NCBI RefSeq assembly: GCF_024128855.1
Contig: NZ_JAMYDV010000008.1
Span: forward strand, 62,001 to 126,000
Length of the DNA stretch: 64,000 bases
Direction: 5' to 3'
Origin: Rhodovulum tesquicola
GTDB lineage: Bacteria; Pseudomonadota; Alphaproteobacteria; Rhodobacterales; Rhodobacteraceae
Under the pieces are notes generated by a model that made no database searches, was not told the DNA's origin, and worked only from the letters and a program-made list of their open reading frames with translations. How positions within the stretch are numbered: the first letter of the stretch is position 1; every line of letters begins with the position of its first letter. Positions 1 to 9,768 of the stretch are shown here, piece by piece. The position numbers and the translations under genes are program-made.

Positions 1-1079
1 ACCGCGAAGAAGCGGGCGGTGCCGTCGCCATCCGCCAGCCGCAGCCCGAGCCGCCCGGCATCGTCCAGCGTCAGCGCCGATTGCGGCACCAGATGCCCGC
101 TTTGGCCGGGGGCCGCGATGATCATCTCGACGGCCTGGCCCGCGCGGATCGTGCCCGCCTCGTTCTGGACCGCGATCTCCACCCGGAAGGTGCGTGTCGC
201 GGGATCGGCGGTGCGGGCGACGAAACTGACCCGGCCCACGATCTCGCGGCCCGAGGCCAGCCGCCCCCCCGCCAGCGCGCCGATCTCGATCCGGTCAAGC
301 TCGGTTTCCGGCACATAGCCGACAAGGTAGATCGGATCGAGCTGGATCACCGTCGCGCAAAGCGACCCGGGCTGCATCAGCGTGCCCAGTTCCGCCGTGT
401 CGGCATCGAGCAGCCCGGCAAAGGGCGCGGCGATCTTCAGCCGCCCGATTTCGGTCCTTGCGGCGGCGACATTGGCCTCGCCCGCGCGGATCGCGGCTTC
501 GGCGGCCTCCAGCCCGGCCTGGGCCGAGGCCACGCCCGCTTCGGCGGTCGAGACGGCGGTCTGCGTGCCCGCGACGCGGGTGTCGGAGGCAAAGCCGCCC
601 TCGGCCAGCCGCTGCGCCGCGCGGTCGTTGATCTCGGCCTCGGACCGCCGCGCCTCGGCCAGAACGACATTGGCCCGCGCCTCGGGCAGGCGCGCCCGCG
701 CCTCGGCCAGCGCGGCCTCGGCCTGGGCCAGCGTCTCGGCCCTCGTGCCCGGATCGAGCTCGCACAGCACCGCGCCCTCGGCAATGGTCGCGCCGCGGCG
801 CAAGGGCTCCGAGATCACCCGTCCGCCGGTTTCGGCGCGGACCTCGACCTGGCGCGCGGCCTGGGTTTCGCCGCGCACGCGCACCGCGCCCTGCACCGTC
901 TCGGCGCGGCTTTTCTGCACCACGACCGAGACCCGGCGATCTGCCTCGAAGACGGTGTCCTCGGCGGCGGCGGCGACAGGCTCGGCGCCCGCGAAGGCCA
1001 GCACCCGTTCGCGCTGCATCAGCAGAAGATAGAGCGAGACGCTCACCAGCACCGCGGTAAGCATGGGGATCAAACGCAT
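1..1079 (-). CDS. RND efflux periplasmic adaptor subunit (HlyD/MFP family), 3' end outside window
   Basis: Membrane fusion protein that would bridge an inner-membrane RND pump to an outer-membrane channel. The frame is open from an ATG at 1079 to the window edge (about 359 codons seen). A single hydrophobic segment lies at residues about 6-22, followed by a lipoyl-type half domain (about 60-110), an Ala/Glu-rich helical hairpin with coiled-coil character (about 112-205), the second lipoyl half and a beta-barrel domain. The order is typical of AcrA/MexA-like adaptors. The start is preceded by an AAGGA-type ribosome binding site. The partner pump gene should lie just left of the window. A palindromic operator and promoter sit upstream at 1177-1220. 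Family call is firm; the substrate cannot be told. Confidence 0.85.
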   Translation of the reverse strand, partial: MRLIPMLTAVLVSVSLYLLLMQRERVLAFAGAEPVAAAAEDTVFEADRRVSVVVQKSRAETVQGAVRVRGETQAARQVEVRAETGGRVISEPLRRGATIAEGAVLCELDPGTRAETLAQAEAALAEARARLPEARANVVLAEARRSEAEINDRAAQRLAEGGFASDTRVAGTQTAVSTAEAGVASAQAGLEAAEAAIRAGEANVAAARTEIGRLKIAAPFAGLLDADTAELGTLMQPGSLCATVIQLDPIYLVGYVPETELDRIEIGALAGGRLASGREIVGRVSFVARTADPATRTFRVEIAVQNEAGTIRAGQAVEMIIAAPGQSGHLVPQSALTLDDAGRLGLRLADGDGTARFFA

Positions 1080-1176
1080 CCGGTCCTTGCCTCTTCCGTC
1101 GCTTTCCCACGCCGAGCGCATTCCTCCCCGCGCTCGACGCCGCCGCCCGGCCTCGGACGGGGTGGTTTCAATCGGG

Positions 1177-1220
1177 TGAACCAATCGGTTCAGATTATAG
1201 CGCAAACTGCATTCATTCAA
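1177..1220 (-). promoter_or_regulatory. Promoter with TetR-type palindromic operator for the efflux adaptor
   Basis: Reading leftward, a perfect -10 hexamer TATAAT (1194-1199) is preceded by TTGAAT (1215-1220) at a short 15-bp spacing. Immediately downstream of the -10 lies TGAACCAATCGGTTCA (1177-1192), an inverted repeat with 6-bp perfect arms. An arm-spacer-arm palindrome overlapping the start region of an efflux operon is what TetR/AcrR-type repressors use; no such regulator gene is visible in the window. Confidence 0.6.
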
Positions 1221-1314
1221 GCCTTGGACGCGCGTTCCGGCAGGGCTTTGCAATCCCGTCCGGGCTGGGGTATGACAGGCCCGACGCCAGATCGAGCGGG
1301 CCGAGCGAGGCAGG

Positions 1315-1953
1315 ATGAGCAACCCCGACAGTTTCATCGAGGAAGTCACCGAAGAGGTGCGCCGCGACCGGCTTTTCCGCCTGATGCGCCGCTATGGCTG
1401 GATCGCGGTGCTGGCGGTGCTGCTGCTGGTGGGCGGCGCAAGCTGGCGGGAATGGCGTGCCGCGCAGGACCGGACCGCGGCCGAGGCGCTGGGCGATGGC
1501 ATCCTGACCGCGCTGGAACTGCCCGATCCGGCCGCGCGGGTGACCGCGCTTGAGGCGCTGCCCGCAACGGGCGAGGCGCGCGGGCTGGTCAAGCTGCTGA
1601 TCGCGGGCGAGATCGGCGCCGAGGCGGCACCCGAATTGCGGGCGATGGCGGAGGATCCGTCGCTGCCGCTGCATTACACCCATCTTGCCGCGCTGAAGCT
1701 GGTGATGATCGAGGGGCGCGGCGCCGCGCCCGATGCCCGCCTGCAAACCCTTGCGCCGCTGGCCGAACCGGGGCGTCCGTTCCGCCCGCTTGCGCTGGAA
1801 CAGATGGCGCTGGCCGAGATCGACGCGGGCAATACGGCCGCCGCGCTTGGCCATCTGCGCGCGCTGGTCGAGGATGCGGGCGCGAGCGCGGGCTTGCGTC
1901 AGCGCGCCTCTCAGTTGATTGTGGCGCTCGGCGGCGGGTCCGACGAGGGCTGA
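1315..1953 (+). CDS. YfgM-like tetratricopeptide inner-membrane protein
   Basis: 212 aa with a short cytoplasmic N-terminus, one membrane segment at about residues 26-43 and a periplasmic Ala-rich helical domain resembling tetratricopeptide repeats. This is the architecture of YfgM (DUF2133/TPR_21), an ancillary subunit of the Sec translocon that in enterobacteria sits beside BamB and Der, exactly as here (the next genes are bamB and der). Start ATG chosen because the membrane segment begins shortly after it and an AGGCAGG element precedes it. Assigned by architecture and context, not by a catalytic motif. Confidence 0.75.
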   Translation: MSNPDSFIEEVTEEVRRDRLFRLMRRYGWIAVLAVLLLVGGASWREWRAAQDRTAAEALGDGILTALELPDPAARVTALEALPATGEARGLVKLLIAGEIGAEAAPELRAMAEDPSLPLHYTHLAALKLVMIEGRGAAPDARLQTLAPLAEPGRPFRPLALEQMALAEIDAGNTAAALGHLRALVEDAGASAGLRQRASQLIVALGGGSDEG

Positions 1954-1989
1954 CGGCCCGGTTTCTGGTTTGACGAGGGGACTCGCGCG

Positions 1990-3309
1990 GTGAAATTCGC
2001 TTCTGCAATCGGAACCCTGACGGCGGTCGCGCTTCTGGCCGGATGCGGCCAGAAGGAGCCGATCCTTCCGGGCGAGCGGCTTGGCGTGCGCGAGGCGCTG
2101 GGCCTGGAAGAGGGCGGCAGCGCCCCGGTGGCCCCGGTCGCCGTCGCGATCACGCTGCCCGCGCCCGTGTCGCGCGCCGATCATCCCCAGTCCGGCGGCA
2201 GTGCCACCCATCTGCCCGAACATGCGGCGCTTTCGGCCGCGCCCGCCCGGATCTGGTCGGCCAATATCGGGCAGGGCGACACGCGCCGCCACCGCATCAC
2301 CGCCAGCCCGGTCGTGGCGGGGGGCAGGGTCTTCACGCTGGACGCCCAAAGCCGGGTCACCGCCGTCTCGACCGGCGGCGAGGTGCTCTGGGTCGCCGAT
2401 CTGACGCCCGCCTCGGAGCGCGCGCGCTCGGCCACGGGCGGGGGGCTGGCCTTCGGCGACGGGCGGCTGTTCGCGACGACGGGGTTCGGCTCGCTGGTCG
2501 CGCTCGATCCCGCAACGGGGGCGCAGCTCTGGACGCAACGCACCGACGCGCCGGTCTCGGGCGCGCCCGCCTATCGCGACGGGCTGGTCTATGTGGTCAG
2601 CCGCGACAGCCGCGCCTGGGCGGTCCGGGCCGAGGATGGGCGCGTGCAATGGCAATTGCCCGGAACGCCCTCGCCCGCGGGCATGACCGGGGCCGCGGCG
2701 CCCGCGGTGTCCGACCGGCTGGCGGTCTTTCCCTTCGGCTCGGCCGAACTGGTGGCTACCTTGCGCCAGTCGGGCGTGCGGGTCTGGCAGGCGACGGTGG
2801 CGGGCCAGCGCCGCGGCCTTGTCTATGCGAATGTGACCGACTTGGTCGCCGATCCGGTGATCGCGGGCGAGGTTCTTTACATCGGCAACCAGTCGGGCCG
2901 GACGGTCGCGCTGGCCGCCAGCTCGGGCGAACGGCTCTGGACCGCCGAGGAAGGCGCCTATGGCGCGGTGCTGCCGGTGGGGGGCTCGGTCTTCCTTGTC
3001 TCGGATCAGGCGCGGCTGGTGCGGCTGGATGCTGCAAGCGGCGCCACGGTCTGGACGGTGGAGCTGCCCTATTTCACCAAGGAAAAGCCCAAGCGGTTCA
3101 AGGCGATCCATGCCCATTACGGGCCGGTTCTGGCCGGTGGGCGGCTGTGGGTGGCCTCCGATGACGGGCTGTTGCGCGCCTTCAGCCCGGAAAGCGGGGC
3201 GCTCGTGCAGTCGGTCGAACTGCCCGGCGGGGCGGCGTCGCGCCCCGTGGTGGCGGGCGGCACGCTTTACGTCGTCTCGACGCGCGGGCAACTCCACGCT
3301 TTCCGCTGA
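1990..3309 (+). CDS. bamB: PQQ-like beta-propeller lipoprotein, outer membrane assembly factor BamB
   Basis: 439 aa with a lipoprotein signal ending in the lipobox LLAGC (Cys19) and then repeated WD/PQQ-type blades (recurring G-x-LVALDPATG and SGERLW-like strings) forming a beta-propeller. This is the BamB (YfgL) scaffold subunit of the outer-membrane protein insertion machine, periplasmic side of the outer membrane. Start is a GTG at 1990; it directly precedes the signal peptide and follows a GACGAGGGG element. It lies between the YfgM-like gene and der, the conserved arrangement. Confidence 0.85.
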   Translation: MKFASAIGTLTAVALLAGCGQKEPILPGERLGVREALGLEEGGSAPVAPVAVAITLPAPVSRADHPQSGGSATHLPEHAALSAAPARIWSANIGQGDTRRHRITASPVVAGGRVFTLDAQSRVTAVSTGGEVLWVADLTPASERARSATGGGLAFGDGRLFATTGFGSLVALDPATGAQLWTQRTDAPVSGAPAYRDGLVYVVSRDSRAWAVRAEDGRVQWQLPGTPSPAGMTGAAAPAVSDRLAVFPFGSAELVATLRQSGVRVWQATVAGQRRGLVYANVTDLVADPVIAGEVLYIGNQSGRTVALAASSGERLWTAEEGAYGAVLPVGGSVFLVSDQARLVRLDAASGATVWTVELPYFTKEKPKRFKAIHAHYGPVLAGGRLWVASDDGLLRAFSPESGALVQSVELPGGAASRPVVAGGTLYVVSTRGQLHAFR

Positions 3310-3358
3310 GGCGGGATTGGTGTAGGCGGGCGGTTCGATCCGTCCGGAGTTGGGAAAG

Positions 3359-4822
3359 ATGAGCTTCACCCTCGCCATCGTGGGCCGCCCGAACGTGGGC
3401 AAGTCCACGCTGTTCAACCGCCTTGTCGGCAAGCGGCTGGCGCTGGTCGACGACCAGCCGGGCGTCACGCGCGACCTGCGCGAGGGCGAGGCGCGGCTGG
3501 GCGATCTGCGCTTCACCGTGATCGACACCGCGGGTCTGGAAGAGGCGACCGACGAAAGCCTTCAGGGACGGATGCGCAAGCTGACCGAACGCGCGGTGGG
3601 CATGGCGGATGCCTGCCTGTTCGTGATCGACGCGCGGGCGGGCGTGCTGCCCAGCGACGAGATCTTTGCCGAGATCCTGCGCCGCAAGTCGGCCCATGTG
3701 ATCCTGGCCGCCAACAAGGCCGAGGGCGCGGCGGCCGATGCGGGCGTGATCGAATCCTATGCGCTGGGCCTGGGCGAGCCGGTGCGCATCTCGGCCGAGC
3801 ATGGCGAGGGGATGGGCGATCTTTACGCAGCCCTCGCCCCCCTGGTCGAGGAGGCCGAGACCCGCCAGATCGAGGAGGCCGCGCCCGAGACCGATGTCGA
3901 TGTCGGCGAGGAGGACGAGGAGACCGGCCCCCGCGTGCCGACCCGCGCGAAACCTTTGCAGATCGCCGTGGTGGGCCGCCCGAACGCGGGCAAGTCCACG
4001 CTGGTCAACGCGATTCTCGGCGAGGATCGTCTGCTGACCGGCCCCGAGGCCGGGATCACGCGCGACGCGATTTCCGTGGTGCTGGACTGGCAGGGCGTGC
4101 CGATGCGCGTCTTCGACACCGCGGGCATGCGCAAGAAGGCGCGCGTGCAGGACAAGGTCGAGAAGCTGTCGGTGGGCGACGCGCTGCGCGCGATCAAGTT
4201 CGCCGAGGTCGTGGTGGTGCTGCTGGACGGACAGGCCCCGTTCGAGACGCAGGATCTGAAGATCGCCGATCTGGCCGAGCGCGAGGGCCGCGCGGTGGTC
4301 GTGGCGGTCAACAAATGGGATCTGGAAGAGGACCGGCAGGGCAAGCTGAAGGAACTGAAAGAGGAATTCGCCCGCGCGCTGCCCCAGATCAAGGGCGCGC
4401 CGCTGGTCACCGTCTCGGCGCTGACCGGCCGGGGTCTCGACCGGCTGAACGAGGCGGTGATGTCGGCCTATGCGGTCTGGAACCGCCGGGTTTCCACGGC
4501 AAAGCTGAACCGCTGGCTCGCGGGCATGCTGGAACTGCACCCGCCACCCGCCCCGGGCGGCCGCCGGATCAAGCTGCGCTACATGACCCAGGTCAAGACG
4601 CGGCCGCCGGGTTTCGTGGTCATGGCCTCGAACCCCGAGAAGCTGCCGGAAAGCTACCGGCGCTACCTCGTGAACGGGCTGCGCGAGGATTTCGCCATGC
4701 CGGGCACCCCGATCCGGCTGACCTTTCGCGGGCAGGGCGACCAGAACCCGTTCCGGACAAAGAAGAAAAAGACGCCCTCGCGGTTGCGCAAGCATCTGGG
4801 CAAGGGGCCGCTGGGCGGCTAG
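3359..4822 (+). CDS. der: Ribosome assembly GTPase Der (EngA)
   Basis: 487 aa with two tandem G domains: the first P-loop GRPNVGKS at residues 9-16 and the second GRPNAGKS near residue 206, each followed by DTAG and NKxD-type motifs, then a KH-like C-terminal domain and a lysine-rich tail. Der binds the 50S subunit and is essential for its maturation. An upstream in-frame TTG exists at 3350, but the ATG at 3359 is preceded by GGGAAAG and gives the usual N-terminus. The last codons overlap the convergent TspO-like gene by 4 bp. Confidence 0.97.
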   Translation: MSFTLAIVGRPNVGKSTLFNRLVGKRLALVDDQPGVTRDLREGEARLGDLRFTVIDTAGLEEATDESLQGRMRKLTERAVGMADACLFVIDARAGVLPSDEIFAEILRRKSAHVILAANKAEGAAADAGVIESYALGLGEPVRISAEHGEGMGDLYAALAPLVEEAETRQIEEAAPETDVDVGEEDEETGPRVPTRAKPLQIAVVGRPNAGKSTLVNAILGEDRLLTGPEAGITRDAISVVLDWQGVPMRVFDTAGMRKKARVQDKVEKLSVGDALRAIKFAEVVVVLLDGQAPFETQDLKIADLAEREGRAVVVAVNKWDLEEDRQGKLKELKEEFARALPQIKGAPLVTVSALTGRGLDRLNEAVMSAYAVWNRRVSTAKLNRWLAGMLELHPPPAPGGRRIKLRYMTQVKTRPPGFVVMASNPEKLPESYRRYLVNGLREDFAMPGTPIRLTFRGQGDQNPFRTKKKKTPSRLRKHLGKGPLGG

Positions 4823-5520
4823 GTCGCCGCCCGCACCGTCAGCAGCCCGATCAGCACCGCGCCCGCGATGGCGGCAAAGGCGACGATCGGCGTCGTGGTC
4901 GCATTGGCCACGATCACGCCCACCAGCGCCCAGATCAGCGCGCCGCCATATTCGGGCGCGCGGTCCAGCGCCAGCAGCACCAGCGCACCCGTCACCAGCG
5001 CGCCCGCCAGCGCGATCAGCGCCCAGACCACCGGGCCGAAGAACAGCCCGTAGCCCCCGCCCAGAAGGCCCACCGCGACCCAGCTGGCGGCCGTCAGCCA
5101 GCCCGCATAGACCGCCACCGGCGCCTGAAGGGTCCAGCGGTCGGTGAAGGGCGTGCGCGCCAGCGCCCAGAGCGCCATGGCCAGCATCCACCACAACAGC
5201 ACCGAGGCCCAGAGCGGCGAGAGTTGCGCGACCCCGATCCAGGCCGCGCCGGGCGCCAGCGACAGGATCAGCGGCAGGCGCGCGGGCTCCCATGTCTCGT
5301 CCTTGGCGCGCTGGAACAGGCCCATCCCGGCCGAGATCATCAGCCAGACATAGATCAGCCCCCAGATGCCGAAGGCATAGCCCGCCGGCTGCACCGGCGG
5401 GTCGTCCTGCGGGATCGGGAACTGGCCGGGCTCGAAGCCCGAAAAGCCGCCCGACATCAGCGGCGACAGCACGAAGAACAGCGTCGCGACGAAGACGAGG
5501 ATCGCCTTGACCGGATCCAT
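4819..5520 (-). CDS. TspO/MBR-related multi-pass membrane protein
   Basis: 233 aa, almost wholly hydrophobic, with six or seven membrane segments. The motif [16 protein letters not shown] at residues 45-60 resembles the tryptophan-rich TspO/MBR family, which bind tetrapyrroles and other ligands, but the protein is longer than a classical five-helix TspO (about 160 aa). Its ATG overlaps the serS stop codon (ATGA at 5520), so the two are translationally coupled. The related-family label is reasonable; the ligand is unknown. Confidence 0.6.
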   Translation of the reverse strand: MDPVKAILVFVATLFFVLSPLMSGGFSGFEPGQFPIPQDDPPVQPAGYAFGIWGLIYVWLMISAGMGLFQRAKDETWEPARLPLILSLAPGAAWIGVAQLSPLWASVLLWWMLAMALWALARTPFTDRWTLQAPVAVYAGWLTAASWVAVGLLGGGYGLFFGPVVWALIALAGALVTGALVLLALDRAPEYGGALIWALVGVIVANATTTPIVAFAAIAGAVLIGLLTVRAAT

Positions 5521-6812
5521 CAGGCCAGCACCCCCTTGGCCGTGAGCGCGGTCTTGCCGCCGAGATACGGGGCAAGCGCGGCGGGCAGCGCGACCGAGCC
5601 GTCCGCCTGCTGGCCGTTCTCCAGCACCGCGATCAGGCAGCGCCCGACCGCCAGGCCCGAGCCGTTCAGGGTGTGGACATATTCCGGCTTGCCGCCGCCT
5701 TCGGGGCGGAAGCGGGCGTTCATGCGCCGCGCCTGGAAATCGCCGCAGAGCGAGACGGACGAGATCTCGCGATAGCTGTTCTGGCCGGGCAGCCAGACCT
5801 CGATATCATGGGTCCGCCGCGCGCCGAAGCCCATGTCGCCGGTGCACAGCACGACCGTCCGGTAGGGCAGGCCCAGCCGTTCCAGGATGTCCTGCGCGCA
5901 GCCGGTCATCCGGTCGAGTTCCGCGCGGCCCTGATCGGGGGCCACGATCGAGACCATCTCGACCTTCTCGAACTGGTGCTGGCGCAGCATGCCGCGGGTG
6001 TCCCGGCCCGCGCTGCCCGCCTCGGAGCGGAAGCACAGCGAATGGGCGGTCATCCGGCGGGGCAGGTCGGCGGCGTCGAGGATCTCGCCCGCCACGGTAT
6101 TGGTCAGCGTCACCTCGGAGGTGGGGATCAGCCACCATCCCTCGCGCGTCTGATAGCTATCCTCGCCGAATTTCGGGAGTTGCCCGGTGCCATACATCAT
6201 CTCGTCGCGCACCAGAACGGGCGCGTTGACCTCGGTCAGGCCGTTCTCGGTGACATGGGTGTCCAGCATGAATTGCGCCAGCGCCCGGTGGATGCGGGCG
6301 ACCGCGCCCTTCAGCACCACGAAGCGCGCGCCCGAAAGCTTTGCCGCCGCCTCGAAATCCATCCCCGGCAGGACGCCCGGGATCTCGAAATGCTCGCGCG
6401 GCGCGAAATCGAAGGCGCGCGGGCTGCCCCAGCGGTGGAGTTCCACATTGTCGGATTCGTCGGCGCCGTCCGGCACGTCGTCGAGCGGCAGGTTGGGCAG
6501 GCGCATCAGCAGGTCGGCAAGGCGGGCATCCTCGGCCCTGGCTTCTTCCTCCAGCCGGGCGATCTCGTCCTTCTTCTCGGCCACCAGCGCGCGCAACCGC
6601 TCGAACTCGGCCTCGTTGCCGCTGGCCTTGGCGGCGCCGACATCCCTGGACGCGGCGTTGCGCTCGGCCTGCGCCTCTTCGGCGGCCTGGATCCGGGCGC
6701 GCCGCGCGGTGTCGATGGCAAGGATCCCGGCCGAGACCGGGTCAAGGCCCCGGCGGGCCAGCGCGGCGTCGAAGGCGTCGGGGTTTTCGCGGATGGCGCG
6801 GATGTCGTGCAT
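5520..6812 (-). CDS. serS: Serine--tRNA ligase
   Basis: 430 aa. The N-terminal half is a long antiparallel coiled coil (about residues 30-105, rich in Ala, Glu and Arg) that binds the extra arm of tRNA-Ser; the C-terminal half is a class II synthetase core with motif 2 ([14 protein letters not shown]) and motif 3 ([14 protein letters not shown]). Charges tRNA-Ser in the cytoplasm. Start chosen at ATG 6812 ([10 protein letters not shown]), the family's normal beginning, though the frame stays open a little further upstream. Confidence 0.97.
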   Translation of the reverse strand: MHDIRAIRENPDAFDAALARRGLDPVSAGILAIDTARRARIQAAEEAQAERNAASRDVGAAKASGNEAEFERLRALVAEKKDEIARLEEEARAEDARLADLLMRLPNLPLDDVPDGADESDNVELHRWGSPRAFDFAPREHFEIPGVLPGMDFEAAAKLSGARFVVLKGAVARIHRALAQFMLDTHVTENGLTEVNAPVLVRDEMMYGTGQLPKFGEDSYQTREGWWLIPTSEVTLTNTVAGEILDAADLPRRMTAHSLCFRSEAGSAGRDTRGMLRQHQFEKVEMVSIVAPDQGRAELDRMTGCAQDILERLGLPYRTVVLCTGDMGFGARRTHDIEVWLPGQNSYREISSVSLCGDFQARRMNARFRPEGGGKPEYVHTLNGSGLAVGRCLIAVLENGQQADGSVALPAALAPYLGGKTALTAKGVLA

Positions 6813-6899
6813 GGGGGCTCCGTTGCAGGGCGGCGGGACCGTCTTCGGCCCCGTATGCCCCAGCCGCACGGCGTTTTGAACCGGGAATCGCCGCGCCGG

Positions 6900-7619
6900 T
6901 CACTCGGGCGTCAGGAAGGCCGCGTCGGGGCGGGCGGCGACGGTGCGAATCCGGCCCGGCCCGGTGCTGCCCGCCGAGACAACCGCGATCACCCGCCAGC
7001 CCGCCGCGGTCTGCACCAGCACCGGCGCGCCCGAGGTGCCGAAGACCACCGGGCAGTCCAGGCCCAGGATGCCGGGCCAGCGGTTCAGCACCCGGCAATC
7101 GTCATGTCGGCTGAGCGCGCTGGTCCGGTCGCGGCGATAGCCGATCAGCGACAGCGCGCCGCCATCGGCCGCGCCGAGATCGGCGGGCAGGGGGGGCACC
7201 TCGCCGGGCGGGATCGGCTCGGCCAGGCGCAGCACGGCCAGATCGGTGGCAAGGGTCTGGAAATTGATGCCGTTGGCCTGATCGTAATCGGGATGCAGCC
7301 TGATTTCGGCGGCGACCCTGTGCGCGGCATATCCGCCCTTGAGCCAGCCTGCGAGGAAATGCACCTGACCGGGCCGGACCACGCGGTTGGGGTTCAGCGC
7401 GAACAGGCAATGCGCCGCGGTCAGCACCAGATCGGGCGCGATCAGCGTGCCGGTGCACATGCCGCCCGTGTCGAATCCGGTCACATTGATGCGACCGATC
7501 GCGCGCCAGGGCTGGTGCTCGGCATCGCTCAGCCGCACCGGCGCGCCCCCGTCGGCGGCGGCGATTCCGGGCGCGAGACAGGCCAGCAGCAGCAGGACAA
7601 GGCGGAACGCGCGTTTCAT
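6900..7619 (-). CDS. Secreted trypsin-like serine protease (S1 family)
   Basis: 239 aa with a signal peptide cleaved after about residue 22 (AAA-DG). The catalytic triad is visible: His70 in TAAHC, Asp126 in TDLAVLRL and Ser196 in FGTSGAPV. The Ser motif is GTSGAP rather than the usual GDSGGP, as in V8/glutamyl-endopeptidase-like branches. Four cysteines could form two disulfides. Expected in the periplasm or outside the cell. It diverges from yajC, with a 138-bp gap between them. The substrate is not predictable. Confidence 0.85.
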   Translation of the reverse strand: MKRAFRLVLLLLACLAPGIAAADGGAPVRLSDAEHQPWRAIGRINVTGFDTGGMCTGTLIAPDLVLTAAHCLFALNPNRVVRPGQVHFLAGWLKGGYAAHRVAAEIRLHPDYDQANGINFQTLATDLAVLRLAEPIPPGEVPPLPADLGAADGGALSLIGYRRDRTSALSRHDDCRVLNRWPGILGLDCPVVFGTSGAPVLVQTAAGWRVIAVVSAGSTGPGRIRTVAARPDAAFLTPE

Positions 7620-7757
7620 GCCCCAGATATGCGCCGGACCCGCCCGAGGTCAAAGCCGCGCGGCTTCGCCTTGCCAAGCAGGGGGGCACCGAATAGGGTG
7701 CGCCGCGACCAAGGACCCGGGCAGCGCGCCTGCCCGCAGAACACGGGGATTCTCACG

Positions 7758-8090
7758 ATGTTTGTCACGCCTGCCTTTGCGCAAGCGGCCGGTGGCGGCG
7801 GCGCCGGGGGCGCCTTTGCGACCTTCCTTCCGCTGATCCTGATCTTCCTGATCATGTATTTCCTGCTGATCCGGCCCCAGCAGAAGAAGATGAAGCAGCA
7901 CAAGCAGATGGTCGAGGCGCTGCGCCGCGGCGACCAGGTCGTCACCCAGGGCGGGCTGATCGGCAAGGTCTCCAAGGTCAAGGACGACGAGGAACTGGAG
8001 GTCGAGATCGCCGAGAACGTGCGCGTGCGCGTCGTCCGCCACACCATCGTCCAGGTGCTGAACAAGACCGAGCCCGCCGAGAAGGCATAA
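7758..8090 (+). CDS. yajC: Sec translocon accessory subunit YajC
   Basis: 110 aa: an Ala/Gly-rich N-terminus, one membrane helix at about residues 23-41 ending in the hallmark IRPQQKKMKQHKQM, and a cytoplasmic tail with RGDQVVTQGGLIGKV. YajC associates with SecD and SecF, whose genes follow directly (6 bp to secD). A GC hairpin with 7-bp arms (7718-7736) lies in the leader about 20 nt before the start. Confidence 0.95.
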   Translation: MFVTPAFAQAAGGGGAGGAFATFLPLILIFLIMYFLLIRPQQKKMKQHKQMVEALRRGDQVVTQGGLIGKVSKVKDDEELEVEIAENVRVRVVRHTIVQVLNKTEPAEKA

Positions 8091-8096
8091 CCGCAG

Positions 8097-9758
8097 ATGC
8101 TGCAATTCGCGCTTTGGAAGCGGGCCACGATCTGGGCGCTTGTCCTGATCGGCCTCGCTCTGGCCATGCCGAACCTGTTCTACGAACGGGTCGAACGGCA
8201 TAACGACGCCGTTCAGGCGATCGAACTCCGGGGCGCGATGCCCGAGCTTGTGGCCGACCGGGACGCCTGGCCCGGCTGGCTGCCCTCGGGGCTGGTCAAT
8301 CTCGGCCTCGACCTGCGCGGCGGCGCGCATCTCCTGGCCGAGGTCAAGGTCGCGGATGTCTATGCCGACCGCATGGATGCGCTCTGGCCCGATGTGCGCG
8401 ACGCGCTGCGCGCGGTGCGCGACGAGGTGGGGCCGATCCGGCGCGCCGACTCGCCGCCCGCCGAACTTCATGTGAACATCGCCCGGCCCGAGGGGATGGC
8501 TGCCGCGATCGCCGCCGTGCGCGAGATCGCCCGCCCCACGGTCACGCTGACCGGGGTGGGCAGTTCCGATATCGAGGTGCGCGGCGCGGGCGATCTGCTG
8601 ATCGTCCAGTTGTCCGAGGCCGAGAGGCAGGCCACCGACAACCGCACGATCCAGCAATCGCTGGAAATCGTGCGCCGCCGCGTCGACGAGGTCGGCACCC
8701 GCGAGCCGACGATCCAGCGCCAGGGCGCCGACCGCATCCTGATCCAGGTGCCCGGCATCGGCTCGGCCGAGGAACTCAAGGCGCTGATCGGCACCACCGC
8801 GCGGCTGACCTTCCACCCGGTCGTCTCGCGCACCGACAATCCGAACGACGCGCCCGGCGCGGGCAACGTGATCTACCCCTCGATGGACGATGCGGGGGTC
8901 TATTACATCCTCGAACGCACGCCGGTCGTCTCGGGCGAGGAACTGACCGACGCCCAGCCCGCCTTCGACCAGAACGGGCTGCCCTCGGTCACCTTCCGCT
9001 TCAACCCCGCCGGCGCGCGCAAGTTCGGCCGCTACACGCAGGAAAATGTCGGCTCCCCCTTCGCCATCGTGCTGGACGAGGAGGTGATCTCGGCCCCCGT
9101 GATCCGCGAGGCGATCCTGGGCGGCTCGGGCCAGATCACCGGCAATTTCGATGTCGAGGAATCGACCCAACTGGCGATCCTGCTGCGCGCGGGGGCGCTG
9201 CCCGCGGAACTGGTCTTCCTCGAGGAACGCACCATCGGCCCCGAACTGGGCGCCGACAGCATCGCCGCGGGCAAGATCGCCTGCATCGTGGCATTCGTCG
9301 CGGTGCTGTTCTTCATGGGGGCAAGCTACGGGCTGTTCGGGATCTTCGCCAATATCGCGCTGATCGTGAACGTGGCGATGATCTTCGGCCTGCTGTCGCT
9401 GATCGGCGCCACGCTGACGCTGCCCGGCATCGCCGGGATCGTGCTGACCATCGGCATGGCGGTCGATGCAAACGTGCTGGTCTTCGAGCGCATCCGCGAG
9501 GAACTGAAATCCGCCCGCGGCCCGGCCCGCGCCATCGAGCTTGGCTATGAAAAGGCGCTGTCGGCGATCCTCGATGCCAATATCACCACCTTCATCACCG
9601 CGACGATCCTGTTCACCATGGGCTCGGGCCCGGTCAAGGGCTTTGCGGTGACGCTGGGGCTGGGCATCCTGACCTCGGTCTTCACCGCGATCTTCGTCAC
9701 CCGCCTGATGGTGGTGATGTGGATGGAACGCCGCCGTCCCAAGACCATCACCGTGTGA
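8097..9758 (+). CDS. secD: Protein translocase subunit SecD
   Basis: 553 aa, an RND-superfamily protein with one N-terminal membrane helix, a large periplasmic domain (P1, containing GLDLRGG and the RVDEVGTREPTIQRQG element) and five C-terminal helices. With SecF it uses the proton-motive force to pull secreted proteins through SecYEG. Motif AVDANVLVFERIREEL near the C-terminus is characteristic. Lies in a yajC-secD-secF operon. Confidence 0.97.
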   Translation: MLQFALWKRATIWALVLIGLALAMPNLFYERVERHNDAVQAIELRGAMPELVADRDAWPGWLPSGLVNLGLDLRGGAHLLAEVKVADVYADRMDALWPDVRDALRAVRDEVGPIRRADSPPAELHVNIARPEGMAAAIAAVREIARPTVTLTGVGSSDIEVRGAGDLLIVQLSEAERQATDNRTIQQSLEIVRRRVDEVGTREPTIQRQGADRILIQVPGIGSAEELKALIGTTARLTFHPVVSRTDNPNDAPGAGNVIYPSMDDAGVYYILERTPVVSGEELTDAQPAFDQNGLPSVTFRFNPAGARKFGRYTQENVGSPFAIVLDEEVISAPVIREAILGGSGQITGNFDVEESTQLAILLRAGALPAELVFLEERTIGPELGADSIAAGKIACIVAFVAVLFFMGASYGLFGIFANIALIVNVAMIFGLLSLIGATLTLPGIAGIVLTIGMAVDANVLVFERIREELKSARGPARAIELGYEKALSAILDANITTFITATILFTMGSGPVKGFAVTLGLGILTSVFTAIFVTRLMVVMWMERRRPKTITV

Positions 9759-9768
9759 GGGGATCCGC

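Noticed and set aside
81-1553. Plus-strand frames at the start of the window
   Set aside because: Opposite the RND adaptor, whose minus-strand frame gives a coherent family protein.
3182-5575. 797-codon frame opposite der and the TspO-like gene
   Set aside because: Antisense to der, low-complexity residues; no start signal.
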